A stretch of 42,814 nt of DNA, taken from positions 1-42,814 of the forward strand of contig JADZCD010000052.1 of the NCBI GenBank assembly GCA_020851735.1, given 5' to 3'. Positions 24,811 to 32,620 of this stretch are shown one piece after another. Source of the stretch: Phycisphaeraceae bacterium. Its GTDB lineage: Bacteria; Planctomycetota; Phycisphaerae; Phycisphaerales; Phycisphaeraceae. The notes beneath the pieces were generated by a model that had not been told where the DNA came from, did no database searches, and saw only the letters and a list, made by a program, of their open reading frames with translations. Both the position numbers and the translations under genes were made by a program. Numbering within the stretch: the stretch's first letter is position 1; each line of letters begins with the position of its first letter.

Positions 24811-24840
24811 TGGCGAATGGCGAGTGTCGAATGGGGAATG
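24811..24840 (-). repeat. heptamer repeat GGCATTC family, reverse-strand copy
   Basis: On the minus strand the units read CATTCCC, CATTCGA, CACTCGC, CATTCGC, CATTC, including the same GACACTC variant as at 15919-15953. It lies in the 281-base gap between the small ORF upstream of fliD and the uracil-DNA glycosylase. No gene was seen in that gap. Confidence 0.7.
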
Positions 24841-24956
24841 AAACCCGGGGAGGGGCTGGGGAATGGGGATGAAGGTCTGATGAAGCCGCGCAACTGAGCT
24901 TTATGTTTCGGCGGTCAGAAATCGAAATATTCTGGTTCGACGCATGCCGCGCGGCG

Positions 24957-25847
24957 TTATTGGCTTCCGGGGGTGGGGGCGATTCCGGGGGCGGAGGCGC
25001 TTCCGGGGGCGGGGGTGGGGGCTAGGAGCTCTAGGACTTTTTGCAGGTCGGACCAGACTTTGCCGCGTGTTTCGGGGGTGTATTGGCGCAGGACGAAGGC
25101 GGGGTGGAAGGTGGGCATCACGGGAATGGCTGCGCCGTTGGGGCCAAGGCCTTGGACCTGGTGCCAGGAACCGCGCAAGGCGGTGATGCCGGTGGTGGTG
25201 TTCAGGAGAAGCTTGGTGGCTGGGCCGCCGAGGGTGACGATGGCGCGCGGCTGAATGATCTGAATCTGCCGGCGGAGATAGGGCCAGCAGGCGGCGGCTT
25301 CCTGCGGGGTGGGGGTGCGGTTTTCCGGCGGGCGGCACTTGACGACGTTGGCGATGTAGACCTGACTGCGGGAGAGCTTCATGGCCAGGATCATTTTGTC
25401 CAGCAGTTCGCCGGCCCGTCCGACAAAGGGTCTGCCCTGCTGGTCTTCGTTCAGGCCGGGGCCCTCGCCGATGAACATGATCGCCGCGTCCGGATCGCCT
25501 TCGCCGAATACCGTCTGGGTGCGGCTGCGGCAAAGTTCGCAGAGGGCGCAGGACCTGACCTGGTTGCGATCGATGGCGTCCAGTTCTTTTATTTTTTCTT
25601 CCAGGGAGAGAACGGCGACCTTGGCCGGCGCGACGATGGCGGCGGCCGGCGCGGCCGGGGCATCGAGAGAATCCAAGGCGACGGGGGCGGCTGCGGCGGC
25701 TGGCGGCAGGGATTCGTCGGCCGGCAGGCTCGGCGGGGTGACGGACGGGGAAGCGTCGCCCTGGGGCACGGCCCAGACGCCCAGCAGGGCATCGGTCAAT
25801 ACGTGCTGGCGCAGGACCCGGCGGCGTCTTTGGGGAGTGTCAGCCAT
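24957..25847 (-). CDS. family 4 uracil-DNA glycosylase (4Fe-4S)
   Basis: Removes uracil from DNA in base-excision repair. 296 residues. The N-terminal 80 residues are an Ala/Pro-rich extension absent from small family members. The catalytic domain (about 85-280) has four iron-sulfur cysteines: C100 and C103 (CALC), C171 (VVKCRPP) and C187 (AAACWPY), with the 16-residue spacing of the family. Motif A is MFIGEGPGLNEDQQGRPF; motif B is PTFHPAFVLR. The extreme C-terminus is a Pro/Gly/Ala tail whose DNA (24957-25020) is made of CTTCCGGGGG words. The ATG chosen begins a natural protein; the frame is open 13 codons further. It diverges from the bactofilin pair. Confidence 0.93.
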   Translation of the reverse strand: MADTPQRRRRVLRQHVLTDALLGVWAVPQGDASPSVTPPSLPADESLPPAAAAAPVALDSLDAPAAPAAAIVAPAKVAVLSLEEKIKELDAIDRNQVRSCALCELCRSRTQTVFGEGDPDAAIMFIGEGPGLNEDQQGRPFVGRAGELLDKMILAMKLSRSQVYIANVVKCRPPENRTPTPQEAAACWPYLRRQIQIIQPRAIVTLGGPATKLLLNTTTGITALRGSWHQVQGLGPNGAAIPVMPTFHPAFVLRQYTPETRGKVWSDLQKVLELLAPTPAPGSASAPGIAPTPGSQ

Positions 25848-25949
25848 AGCTGGGAATGAAGATAGCCGCTGCGTCCAAGCCCGCAAAGGGGGAATTTTTT
25901 ATGGACGAGGGGTGGAACAGGGGCGGGCATACGGACGGCGGCTAACTGG

Positions 25950-26045
25950 CAGGCAAAAGACCGCTTGTTCCCGTAGGTGGCACCCGGCCGACGGAGCGGC
26001 CGGGCTTTTCTTAATGCGCCTGCGGCGTTTTCACGGGGGCTCTAG
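25950..26045 (+). repeat. dispersed ~90-bp element, copy 2
   Basis: Core hairpin CCCGGCCG-ACGGAG-CGGCCGGG (25983-26004) followed by CTTTTC. The left flank has GGCAAAAGACCGCTTG and the right flank CGCCTGCGGCGTTTTCAC, both shared with copy 1. It lies between two divergent gene starts, so here it cannot be a terminator for a neighbouring gene. Confidence 0.75.
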
Positions 26046-26101
26046 GGCAAGAAGCGGGAAGCAGGCGGGGGTAATGACGCCAAAACCAGCCTTGGGCATA
26101 A

Positions 26102-26177
26102 CGTCCGAGAACCAGACGGCAAAAAGAATCACTATCGGACGAAAGATTGATTGGACGAAAAGATGTCTAGCGTCCGA
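26102..26177. promoter_or_regulatory. cluster of CGTCCGA / TCGGACG half-sites upstream of the bactofilins
   Basis: CGTCCGA at 26102-26108, TCGGACG at 26135-26141, TTGGACG at 26151-26157 and CGTCCGA at 26171-26177. Orientations alternate, as expected for an operator bound by dimers, and the group ends about 57 bases before the bactofilin start. The regulator is unknown. Confidence 0.35.
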
Positions 26178-26233
26178 TTCACTTACATGCCCCAAAACGC
26201 GGGCCGTTCATCCCAGGAAGGAGCTTGGGGGTT

Positions 26234-26836
26234 ATGAGTGACAAAACCCAACACAAGACTGTACTCGGAGCCGACTGCCGCATCACCGGTGAGCTGGCCC
26301 TGGACAACGACGCAGTGATCATGGGTCAGTTCAAGGGCACCCTGCGCGTGCGCGGCGTGCTGGAGCTGACCGAGTCCTCCTTCGTCTCCGGCATGGTGAT
26401 CGCAGGCGCTTTGCGTCTGGCCGGCAACGCCGAGGCGGACGTGGTTGCTGAGCACGGCGTGGAGATGTTGTCCGGCGCTTCGCTGACCGGGCAACTGTTC
26501 ACCAGCCACCTGAACATCGTGGAAGGGGCGACCTTCCAGGGTCAGGTGTGCGTGGGGCCCAACGCGGTGGAAGCGGCCGGCAAGGTGCTGCGTGATCAGG
26601 ACACCCAACTGAACGACGACGAGCCGGCGGCCCGGGCGACGGAGAATCCCAGCCTGGCCTTGCAGAGCGAGGAAGAGGAAATTCCCACGGCTGCGGAGGA
26701 AGAAGACTCCGACGTGACCACGCTGCCCAGCTCGATTGACTCGATTCTGCGCCGTCGGCGGGCCAAAGTTCTGTCCCCGGCCGGCCATCGCGTCACGGCG
26801 GCACCGAAAGGCAATCCTCAAGCTAAGGCGTCGTGA
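26234..26836 (+). CDS. bactofilin family cytoskeletal protein
   Basis: Bactofilins polymerise without nucleotide and act in cell shape, stalk or polar organisation. 200 residues. The beta-helical DUF583 core (about 5-110) shows the short repeating strands of the family: TVLGADCRITGELALDNDAV, GQFKGTLRVRGVLELTE, SGASLTGQLFTSHLNI, GATFQGQVCVGP. An acidic, disordered tail follows (about 120-165, EEEEIPTAAEEEDSD) and a basic end (RRRRAK). The ATG is preceded by AGGAAGGAG. Its stop codon overlaps the GTG start of the next bactofilin, so the two are coupled. Confidence 0.9.
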   Translation: MSDKTQHKTVLGADCRITGELALDNDAVIMGQFKGTLRVRGVLELTESSFVSGMVIAGALRLAGNAEADVVAEHGVEMLSGASLTGQLFTSHLNIVEGATFQGQVCVGPNAVEAAGKVLRDQDTQLNDDEPAARATENPSLALQSEEEEIPTAAEEEDSDVTTLPSSIDSILRRRRAKVLSPAGHRVTAAPKGNPQAKAS

Positions 26837-27363
26837 GCCCCTTACGCCCTGCTTTAAGCGCTTTTTACCTGCGCCGACCGCGGCCGAAGGAAGTCCGCAA
26901 GCTGTGCTGCCCGAATTGCGGAGAGGCCATCGAGGTCAGCCAGAAGGCGTTTAGTGCGCGGTGTCCCCGCTGCACGCACCCCCTGTCGATCAAAGATTTC
27001 GATCTTGAACAGGCCATCGACGGCGAGTTATCCACCATGGGCCAGGTGCGCCTGGGCCCGGAATGCCGGATGACCGGGAATATTCACTGCGCGCAATTCA
27101 CCAATCAGGGCCAATTTCGGGGCAAGGCGGTGGTCTACGGACCGATCGAGATTGAAGGACACAGCCTGACCAAGGGGGAATTGATCGGCCATAGCCTGCT
27201 GGTGCGGCCGGGCGCGAGGATGCTGGCCAAGGTGAGCGTGGGGCCCAAGGCCAGCCAGGCGCGGGACTGCCCACCGGTGCAGGCGAAGCTGACGAATGTG
27301 CCGCTCCACCCGCCCCCGCTTAAGCCGACGCTGCGGCTGCGGGAAAGCCCGGTGGCGGGGTAG
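26833..27363 (+). CDS. bactofilin with an N-terminal zinc ribbon
   Basis: 176 residues. A four-cysteine zinc ribbon occupies about 25-48 (C26-x2-C29 in CPNCG and C44-x2-C47 in CPRC) and precedes a short bactofilin-like beta-helix (about 60-145: GQVRLGPECRMTGNIHCAQFTN, GQFRGKAVVYGPIEIEGHS, KGELIGHSLLVRPGARM). The C-terminus is Pro-rich and basic. The GTG start overlaps the previous stop codon (GTGA), so expression is coupled to the first bactofilin and the two may copolymerise. The zinc ribbon could be a binding or regulatory module; that is inference. Confidence 0.85.
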   Translation: MSPLRPALSAFYLRRPRPKEVRKLCCPNCGEAIEVSQKAFSARCPRCTHPLSIKDFDLEQAIDGELSTMGQVRLGPECRMTGNIHCAQFTNQGQFRGKAVVYGPIEIEGHSLTKGELIGHSLLVRPGARMLAKVSVGPKASQARDCPPVQAKLTNVPLHPPPLKPTLRLRESPVAG

Positions 27364-27377
27364 GGATGGAAAATACG

Positions 27378-27422
27378 GAGCCGGGCTCTATAGGCCCGGA
27401 CCGGGTACACAGTGCCCGGCTC
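27378..27422. terminator. GC-rich hairpin in a convergent gap
   Basis: A 9-bp stem (GAGCCGGGC / GCCCGGCTC) encloses a 27-base loop that contains further CCGG pairing. It lies in the 66-base gap between the convergent bactofilin and ComEA-like genes. No U-tract follows in either direction, so termination is only suggested by position. Confidence 0.4.
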
Positions 27423-27429
27423 TGAAGAT

Positions 27430-27789
27430 CTATTCTCCAGCAGGCGTCAGGACTACCCAAGGCTGCATTTTCTGAATCGTCGCGGGGCCCAGGCCGACCA
27501 CGCGATTGAGGTCATCCAAGACAACATAGGGCCCCTGCCGACGGCGATCCTCCACGATGCGCTCGGCTAAGGCTGGGCCGATCCCCGGAAGTAAAACCAG
27601 GTCGGCGGCGGAGGCGCGATTGAGGTCGATTCTCCACTGCGCGTCCGCGGCGGCGAGGTGCGCAGCGGGATCGGCCAGCCAGAGCCACTGGACGCCCGCC
27701 AGCAGGAGCATCAGGGCGGCGAATCCCAGCAGCCACGCGATGGCGGCGGGGCGCGAGGGGTCCGCAGGCGTTGGGCGGGGGGCGGCCAT
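27430..27789 (-). CDS. ComEA-like helix-hairpin-helix membrane protein
   Basis: 119 residues: one N-terminal membrane segment at about 15-40 (AIAWLLGFAALMLLLAGVQW), then a ComEA-type double helix-hairpin-helix domain (about 53-113). DLNRASAADLVLLPGIGPALAERIVE is the diagnostic part, followed by LDDLNRVVGLGPATIQKMQPWV. Such proteins bind double-stranded DNA without sequence specificity; in competence systems they act outside the membrane. No other competence gene is in the window. It lies 7 bases after the GH10-like gene, so they form one unit. Confidence 0.88.
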   Translation of the reverse strand: MAAPRPTPADPSRPAAIAWLLGFAALMLLLAGVQWLWLADPAAHLAAADAQWRIDLNRASAADLVLLPGIGPALAERIVEDRRRQGPYVVLDDLNRVVGLGPATIQKMQPWVVLTPAGE

Positions 27790-27796
27790 GCGAGGA

Positions 27797-29377
27797 TCAG
27801 CCCGGGTCGGCGGAAGCCGGCGGCGCGGGCGGCTGGATGTTGATCGTGGATTCTTCCTGCGCCATTGTCCGCGGGACGGCGGTCAGGGAGCGGCGGAAGC
27901 CGATCAGCCGGCTGAAGGCGGCTTTGGGCTGCAGCTCGTCGGTAACCAGCCCCACGCCGGGGAGATCGACCTGGGGGTGGTCGATGATGTCCTGCCAGGC
28001 CACCGAGGCGACGAAGGGCTTGCTTAAGCCGATCTGGAACATGGCCTCGAGCCAGTGGCTTTGGACCTGCAGCGACCAGGGGCGACGCCAGAAGCCGCAA
28101 TTCGGGTCGATCGGCTGATCGGGCTCGTCGTCGGTCATCATGGTTTCGGGCACGGGATAGCTGGGCACGCCGATGACCAGGTGCAGGGGAATTTCCAGCC
28201 CGGCGAAGTGATCCAGAAGGTGGCTGATCTGCATCAAGTCGCGGACGTATTGGCCATTGAGGGGCTGGCCCATGAGCACCTTGAGCACAAAGCCATCGAC
28301 CTGCACGGCGCCCTGGATGAGCAGGTCCACGTACATCATGGGCGGAATCGAGCGGGGATTGCGGGCGTAATACTCGCCGAAGGGCTGGCGGATCTCCACG
28401 AGGACCTGGGAGGTGGGCGCGGTTTTCTTAACGAGCATGGTGGCCATGCGGGTTAAGTCCAAGAGCTGGTCGAAGCTGAAGGACAGGTGATTATTGACGT
28501 GCAGGCCGGCCACGACGTCCCAGGCGCTGATGGCGTTGCGATAGCGCGTCACGACGCGCTCGATGTGTTCGTAGAGCAGGTCGCGGATCTGTTCGTATTC
28601 GTCTTCCCAGATGTAGATCCAGTCAGGCAGGGCGTTGGGCTCAAAGCTGACGATAGGCCCGGCGATAATGGGCAACTGGTTGACGCGGGCCCATTCGACC
28701 CAGTTGTCCAAGAGGGCCCAGCGGTAATCCCCCTCAGCCGGGGCGAGGGCGCGCCAGGGAATCGGCAGGCGGAGGAAATCGAAGTTAACGCCTAACCCGC
28801 CGCGGATGCGTTCGTGGGTTTGATTAAGGTCCACGCCGCAGCCCATGGTGCGGGCGGGCAGGGAACCGGTGGCTTTGCGGCGATTTAGGAGGGCCTCGGC
28901 GTGGGCTAAGGCCAATTCCTCGCTGCCGTCGACGGCGGCCACCAGGGCGTCGCGGCCCAAACGATCGGCCTCCACGGGATTCTCGGCGGCGCAGGACAGG
29001 GCGGAGATAAAAAGCTTGCGGGCTACGTTAAACCGCTGCAGGACGGGGTGATCGTCGGGCAGGTCGAACATGCCCCAGTCTTCGAGCTTGTTGTAGAGGA
29101 GCATCAGGCGGTGGCGGGCGAGCTCCATGTCCAGAAGGTAGGGTTCCTCGCGTTCGGGGAGGATGCAGGTCTGGACGGTCAATTCGCCGCAATCGCCCAC
29201 CCGGCGTTGCAGGGCCAGGGCGGCCACGCCGGTTTCGCGCTTGCGGCAGAGAATCATACCGCGGTCGAACTCGATCTCACCCCAGATCGCGTTGCCGTCG
29301 GCCCCCAGGAGGTAGGCGTTGCGAATGGTCAGGTCCTTGGCGGGCCGACCATTCTCAAAGACCAGGAACTTGAGCAT
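27797..29377 (-). CDS. glycoside hydrolase family 10-like protein lacking catalytic glutamates
   Basis: 526 residues. The N-terminal region (1-170) is an unassigned beta-rich and helical module. The C-terminal part (about 180-500) has the GH10 TIM barrel: NFDFLRLPIPWRALAPAEGDYRW matches the strand and loop after which xylanases read W..hEP..G.F.W, and IERVVTRYRNAISAWDVV matches the strand before the acid/base glutamate. Where GH10 enzymes have WDVVNE, this protein has WDVVAG (286-291); where the nucleophile ELD is expected it has LHLVIGVPSYP. Both catalytic glutamates appear to be missing, so carbohydrate binding or another reaction is more likely than xylan hydrolysis. The ATG begins at the first conserved strand; the longer frame upstream is not protein-like. 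Confidence 0.8.
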   Translation of the reverse strand: MLKFLVFENGRPAKDLTIRNAYLLGADGNAIWGEIEFDRGMILCRKRETGVAALALQRRVGDCGELTVQTCILPEREEPYLLDMELARHRLMLLYNKLEDWGMFDLPDDHPVLQRFNVARKLFISALSCAAENPVEADRLGRDALVAAVDGSEELALAHAEALLNRRKATGSLPARTMGCGVDLNQTHERIRGGLGVNFDFLRLPIPWRALAPAEGDYRWALLDNWVEWARVNQLPIIAGPIVSFEPNALPDWIYIWEDEYEQIRDLLYEHIERVVTRYRNAISAWDVVAGLHVNNHLSFSFDQLLDLTRMATMLVKKTAPTSQVLVEIRQPFGEYYARNPRSIPPMMYVDLLIQGAVQVDGFVLKVLMGQPLNGQYVRDLMQISHLLDHFAGLEIPLHLVIGVPSYPVPETMMTDDEPDQPIDPNCGFWRRPWSLQVQSHWLEAMFQIGLSKPFVASVAWQDIIDHPQVDLPGVGLVTDELQPKAAFSRLIGFRRSLTAVPRTMAQEESTINIQPPAPPASADPG

Positions 29378-29586
29378 GCCAGACCGCTTTTCTTCGCAGG
29401 CAGGGCAGGGGCGGGAAAATTTCCCCACGGCAGCCCTGCGGTCGGTTGCGTTTATCCCCCCCCAAGCCGGCGAACCTTTAGGAAAACCACGAAACAGAGG
29501 GTGATTATGACGGCTATTGACGGGCGATGCAATGAACGGGAGCCCAAAAAACCATCCCCAAGCCGAGGGGGCGGACCCCGGCATGC

Positions 29587-29615
29587 TTGACGGTGTGCGG
29601 ATCAGCCGATAAATT
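29587..29615 (+). promoter_or_regulatory. promoter of the HEAT-repeat gene
   Basis: A -35 TTGACG (29587-29592) and a -10 TAAATT (29610-29615) are 17 bases apart, 42 bases before the ATG. The -10 region also overlaps an exact GCCGATAA (29605-29612), but no sigma-28 -35 sequence is present, so a housekeeping sigma is more likely. Confidence 0.5.
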
Positions 29616-29656
29616 CCGGTTTAACGCTCGGCTCCCTCCCGAATTGGAGTAAAGAT

Positions 29657-31810
29657 ATGTGGCTTTGGAAGCGATCGTATTTGATCGTCTGGAGCTTGGT
29701 GTTTGGTCTAACCGGATCGGCGCTGGCGGCTGAGAGTCCAAGCGTCGCCCAGCTCTGGGACGACTTTAACCACTACATCCTGATTGCCCGACCGGAGCTG
29801 GCGGCAGCGGCGGCCGAGGCGATCATCAAGACTGCCGACCCGCAGGACCTGCTGGATGCCGTGGAAGCCAGCCGATTTTCCAGTTACGACCAGACGCTGG
29901 CTAAGGCATTGAAAATGGAACCTGTGCGGGCGGCGGCCGAGGCGCTGGATCAGGTTATTCAAAAGGCCCAGGTGCAGCGTGTGCGCGACCCGCAGCGCAT
30001 TGCCCAGGCGATTGTCCGGCTCGGCGAGGGCCAGCGGGCGAACATGCGCGCCAACGCGCTTTTGCGGGAAGCGGGCGCTTTTGCCGCCCCGCAACTGCTG
30101 CAATCCTTGCAGAACCCCCAGCAGGTGACGCTGCGGCCTTATGTGCTGGCGGCGATCGTGCAGACCGGCAAGCCGCTGGTCTATCCGCTTGGGGAATCGC
30201 TCAGTCACCTGGACCCGGCGACCCTGCGCATGGTGGCGCAAGCGCTGGCGGAGATCGGGTACTCGCAGGCTCTGCCGTATCTGAAAGAACTATCGGAAAA
30301 AGCGGACTTGGATCCCCTGGCGCGCCAGGCGGCGGAAGTGGCGTTTTTGAAGATCGCCACGGACACGAAGACCGACGGCAACGCCACGGCGGCGGAATTG
30401 TTCCTGACGCTGGCGCTGAATTATTACGACCGGGTGTCGCGTGATGAGGAAGTGCCGGGCTTTGACGCGCGGACCAAGTCCGGCGTGGTGTGGGAATACA
30501 GCAAGACGGCGGGCCTGGTGGAAATCCAGGTGCCGGCGTCGATCTTCGGCGACGTGCTGGCGATGCGGGCGGCGCGGCGGGCGCTGGCGCTCAATCCGTC
30601 GCTGGATCAGGCTCTGAGCTTGTGGCTGGCGTCCAACCAACGGCGGGCCAATCGCCTGGCCAGCGGGGAGACGGACCCGACGTATCACGATCCCCAGCCG
30701 CCGACGTATTACCTGAAGATGGCCGGGCCCAATCGTCAGGCGGACGTGCTGGCGCGGGCTTTGGCGGACCATGACTCGGACCTGGCCCGCAACGCCATCG
30801 CGGCCCTGGATGAGACGGCGGGCACCGCGACGCTGGTCAGCGGCGGACAGGCTCTTGAGCCCCTGCTGGACGCGATGGGCTTCCCCGATCGGCGGGTGCG
30901 CTACGAGGCGGCTTTTGCCTTGGCCAAGGCCCGCCCGGAGAAGACCTATACGAGCAGCTTCCGCGTGGTGCCGGCCTTGTCCGACGCGGTGCGGCAGACG
31001 CATGAGCAACGCGCTTTGGTGGTCGCCCCGGAGGCGGACCTTAACCTGCTGATCGCGGTGGCGCGCGGGCTGGGGTACAACCCCATCGCGGCCGGATCGC
31101 TGGCGGCGGCGGCGGATGAAATCGAAGCGGTGGCGGGCGTGGACCTGATCCTGGCGGCTGTGGACCCGCAAGCCACGGCCACGCTGCGGCGGGAAGCGCG
31201 CGAACACTTCAAGCTGCGGACGGCGCCGCTGGTGGCGGCTGCCAACGCGGTGGATCTGCCGGAAACCAATCGCCTCCTGGGGCAGTTCGCGGACGTGATC
31301 ATCACGACCAAGACGACCGAGAGCCAGGAACTGCAGGACGCGATCGGGCCGTCCCTGGCAGCGCTGGCGGGCAAGGAAGTTTCCGAGGAAGAAGCGCTCC
31401 ATTACGCGCTGACTTCCCTGGGCCTGCTTAAGGAAATCGCGCTCGAACGCGGAAACGTCTACGGCATCAACGACGCCAAGCCCGCCCTGCTGGACGCGAT
31501 GAAGGACGCGCGGGAGCCGGTGGTCGTGGCGACGGCGCAGGTGCTGGCGCTGCTCAACGACCCGGTGGCGCAGCGCACGCTGGCGGAAATCGCCCTGGAT
31601 GCCGCGCAGCCGGAGAATCTGCGGATTGCCATGCTCGGCAGCCTGGGCCAGTCGGCGGAATACTTCGGCAATCTGCTCACGCCCAGCCAGATCGATCGCC
31701 TGCTGGAGTTAGTGAAGCAGGACAGCAGCGACTTGAGCATGGCGGCGGCCCGCGTGCACGGAGCGTTGGCGCTGCCGACGGCGAACCTGGTGCAGATGCT
31801 TAATCAGTAA
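29657..31810 (+). CDS. exported HEAT-repeat protein
   Basis: 717 residues with a clear N-terminal signal peptide (basic MWLWKRSY, hydrophobic core, cleavage after about ALA at 24). The rest is alpha-helical with HEAT/PBS-type repeats, for example LLREAGAFAAPQLLQSLQNPQQ, RMVAQALAEIGYSQALPYLKELSE, LLDAMGFPDRRVRYEAAFALAKARP and VVATAQVLALLNDPVAQRTLAEIA. HEAT repeats are protein-protein scaffolds, so it probably acts as a periplasmic or envelope-associated scaffold; no enzyme domain is visible. ATG with GGAG 8-9 bases upstream. A bidirectional terminator lies at 31962-31994, with a heptamer array between. Confidence 0.82.
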   Translation: MWLWKRSYLIVWSLVFGLTGSALAAESPSVAQLWDDFNHYILIARPELAAAAAEAIIKTADPQDLLDAVEASRFSSYDQTLAKALKMEPVRAAAEALDQVIQKAQVQRVRDPQRIAQAIVRLGEGQRANMRANALLREAGAFAAPQLLQSLQNPQQVTLRPYVLAAIVQTGKPLVYPLGESLSHLDPATLRMVAQALAEIGYSQALPYLKELSEKADLDPLARQAAEVAFLKIATDTKTDGNATAAELFLTLALNYYDRVSRDEEVPGFDARTKSGVVWEYSKTAGLVEIQVPASIFGDVLAMRAARRALALNPSLDQALSLWLASNQRRANRLASGETDPTYHDPQPPTYYLKMAGPNRQADVLARALADHDSDLARNAIAALDETAGTATLVSGGQALEPLLDAMGFPDRRVRYEAAFALAKARPEKTYTSSFRVVPALSDAVRQTHEQRALVVAPEADLNLLIAVARGLGYNPIAAGSLAAAADEIEAVAGVDLILAAVDPQATATLRREAREHFKLRTAPLVAAANAVDLPETNRLLGQFADVIITTKTTESQELQDAIGPSLAALAGKEVSEEEALHYALTSLGLLKEIALERGNVYGINDAKPALLDAMKDAREPVVVATAQVLALLNDPVAQRTLAEIALDAAQPENLRIAMLGSLGQSAEYFGNLLTPSQIDRLLELVKQDSSDLSMAAARVHGALALPTANLVQMLNQ

Positions 31811-31818
31811 GGTGGGGG

Positions 31819-31954
<136 letters not shown>

Positions 31955-31961
31955 AAACAAG

Positions 31962-31994
31962 GACGCCCCAGCACATGTGCCGGGGCGTCTTTTA
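31962..31994. terminator. bidirectional terminator between the HEAT gene and rnpB
   Basis: The stem GACGCCCC..GGGGCGTC contains an inner GCACATGTGC palindrome. On the plus strand TTTTATTT follows (ending the HEAT gene). On the minus strand CTTGTTTATT follows (ending rnpB). Confidence 0.8.
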
Positions 31995-31995
31995 T

Positions 31996-32420
31996 TTGGC
32001 CCGAACGGTAAGCCGAATTCTGTTCCCGACGGCAAGCCGTCGGGGGCGACCATTTCTCTGCGCCCGCCGTTGCCGACGAGCTGTAGCGACCTACCCGCTC
32101 CCCGGCACTGATAAGAGTGCCACGACCGGACGAGTCGCGCCTGGCAAATCCCGGTGAAGGGTGGTTTGCCAGGACAGGGGGCTGCTTGGTCTTGCACGCG
32201 GTGGGGCTTGCCATGCCTGGACTGTCGCCAGTCCAGCGGTGCGCTCTTACCGCACCTTTTCACCCTTACCCCCTTGTGGGGGGCGGTATGTTTTCTGTGG
32301 CGCTATCCCGCACCGCCCGAGGGCGGCGGGTGGGCGTTACCCACCACCGTGTCCTGCCGTGTTCGGACTTTCCTCCCGCAGGGGATAAACCACTGCGAGC
32401 GGTCGCCACGTCCGGGCCAA
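31996..32420 (-). ncRNA. rnpB: RNase P RNA (bacterial type A)
   Basis: Catalytic RNA of ribonuclease P, which removes the 5' leader of tRNA precursors. On the minus strand the 5' part contains GGGAGGAAAGTCCGAACAC, the conserved P4 region, and the 3' part contains ACAGAATTCGGCTTAC, the universal 3' signature. The ends pair to form P1 (TTGGCCCG with CGGGCCAA), which fixes the limits to about 425 nt. An extended -10 promoter lies directly upstream at 32427-32435 and the shared terminator downstream. Confidence 0.97.
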
Positions 32421-32426
32421 TGGGGT

Positions 32427-32435
32427 ATTCTATCA
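32427..32435 (-). promoter_or_regulatory. extended -10 promoter of rnpB
   Basis: TGA followed by TAGAAT on the minus strand (TGnTAnnnT). The expected start point, 7 bases on, coincides with the first base of the P1 helix at 32420. Confidence 0.7.
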
Positions 32436-32573
32436 TGGTTGGATGGGAATCGGCACGCGGAGGTGATGGAAAACCGCCGCCGAGCGGCACAGGATTGATG
32501 GACGGGAATAAAACCGACGCGGCGATCTGCGATCGCCCGCTAAACAAGAGACCGAAATGATTCCGAGGGTAAC

Positions 32574-32612
32574 TTCCCGGGGGGTACCTTCCGGGGGTAA
32601 CTTCCGGGGGGG
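32574..32612 (+). repeat. CTTCCGGGGG word cluster
   Basis: Three copies of CTTCC(C)GGGGGG.. spaced by TAA or TAC in the 200 bases between the rnpB promoter and the Gfo/Idh-like gene, ending just before its ATG. The G-runs make it a G-quadruplex candidate. Confidence 0.65.
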
Positions 32613-32620
32613 GTGCATGG

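Larger units (their letters stand above)
25848..26233. other. divergent intergenic region between uracil-DNA glycosylase and bactofilins
   Basis: 386 bases without a gene. It holds copy 2 of the ~90-bp hairpin element (25950-26045) and four CGTCCGA-type half-sites (26102-26177) just before the bactofilin ribosome binding site. Confidence 0.6.
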
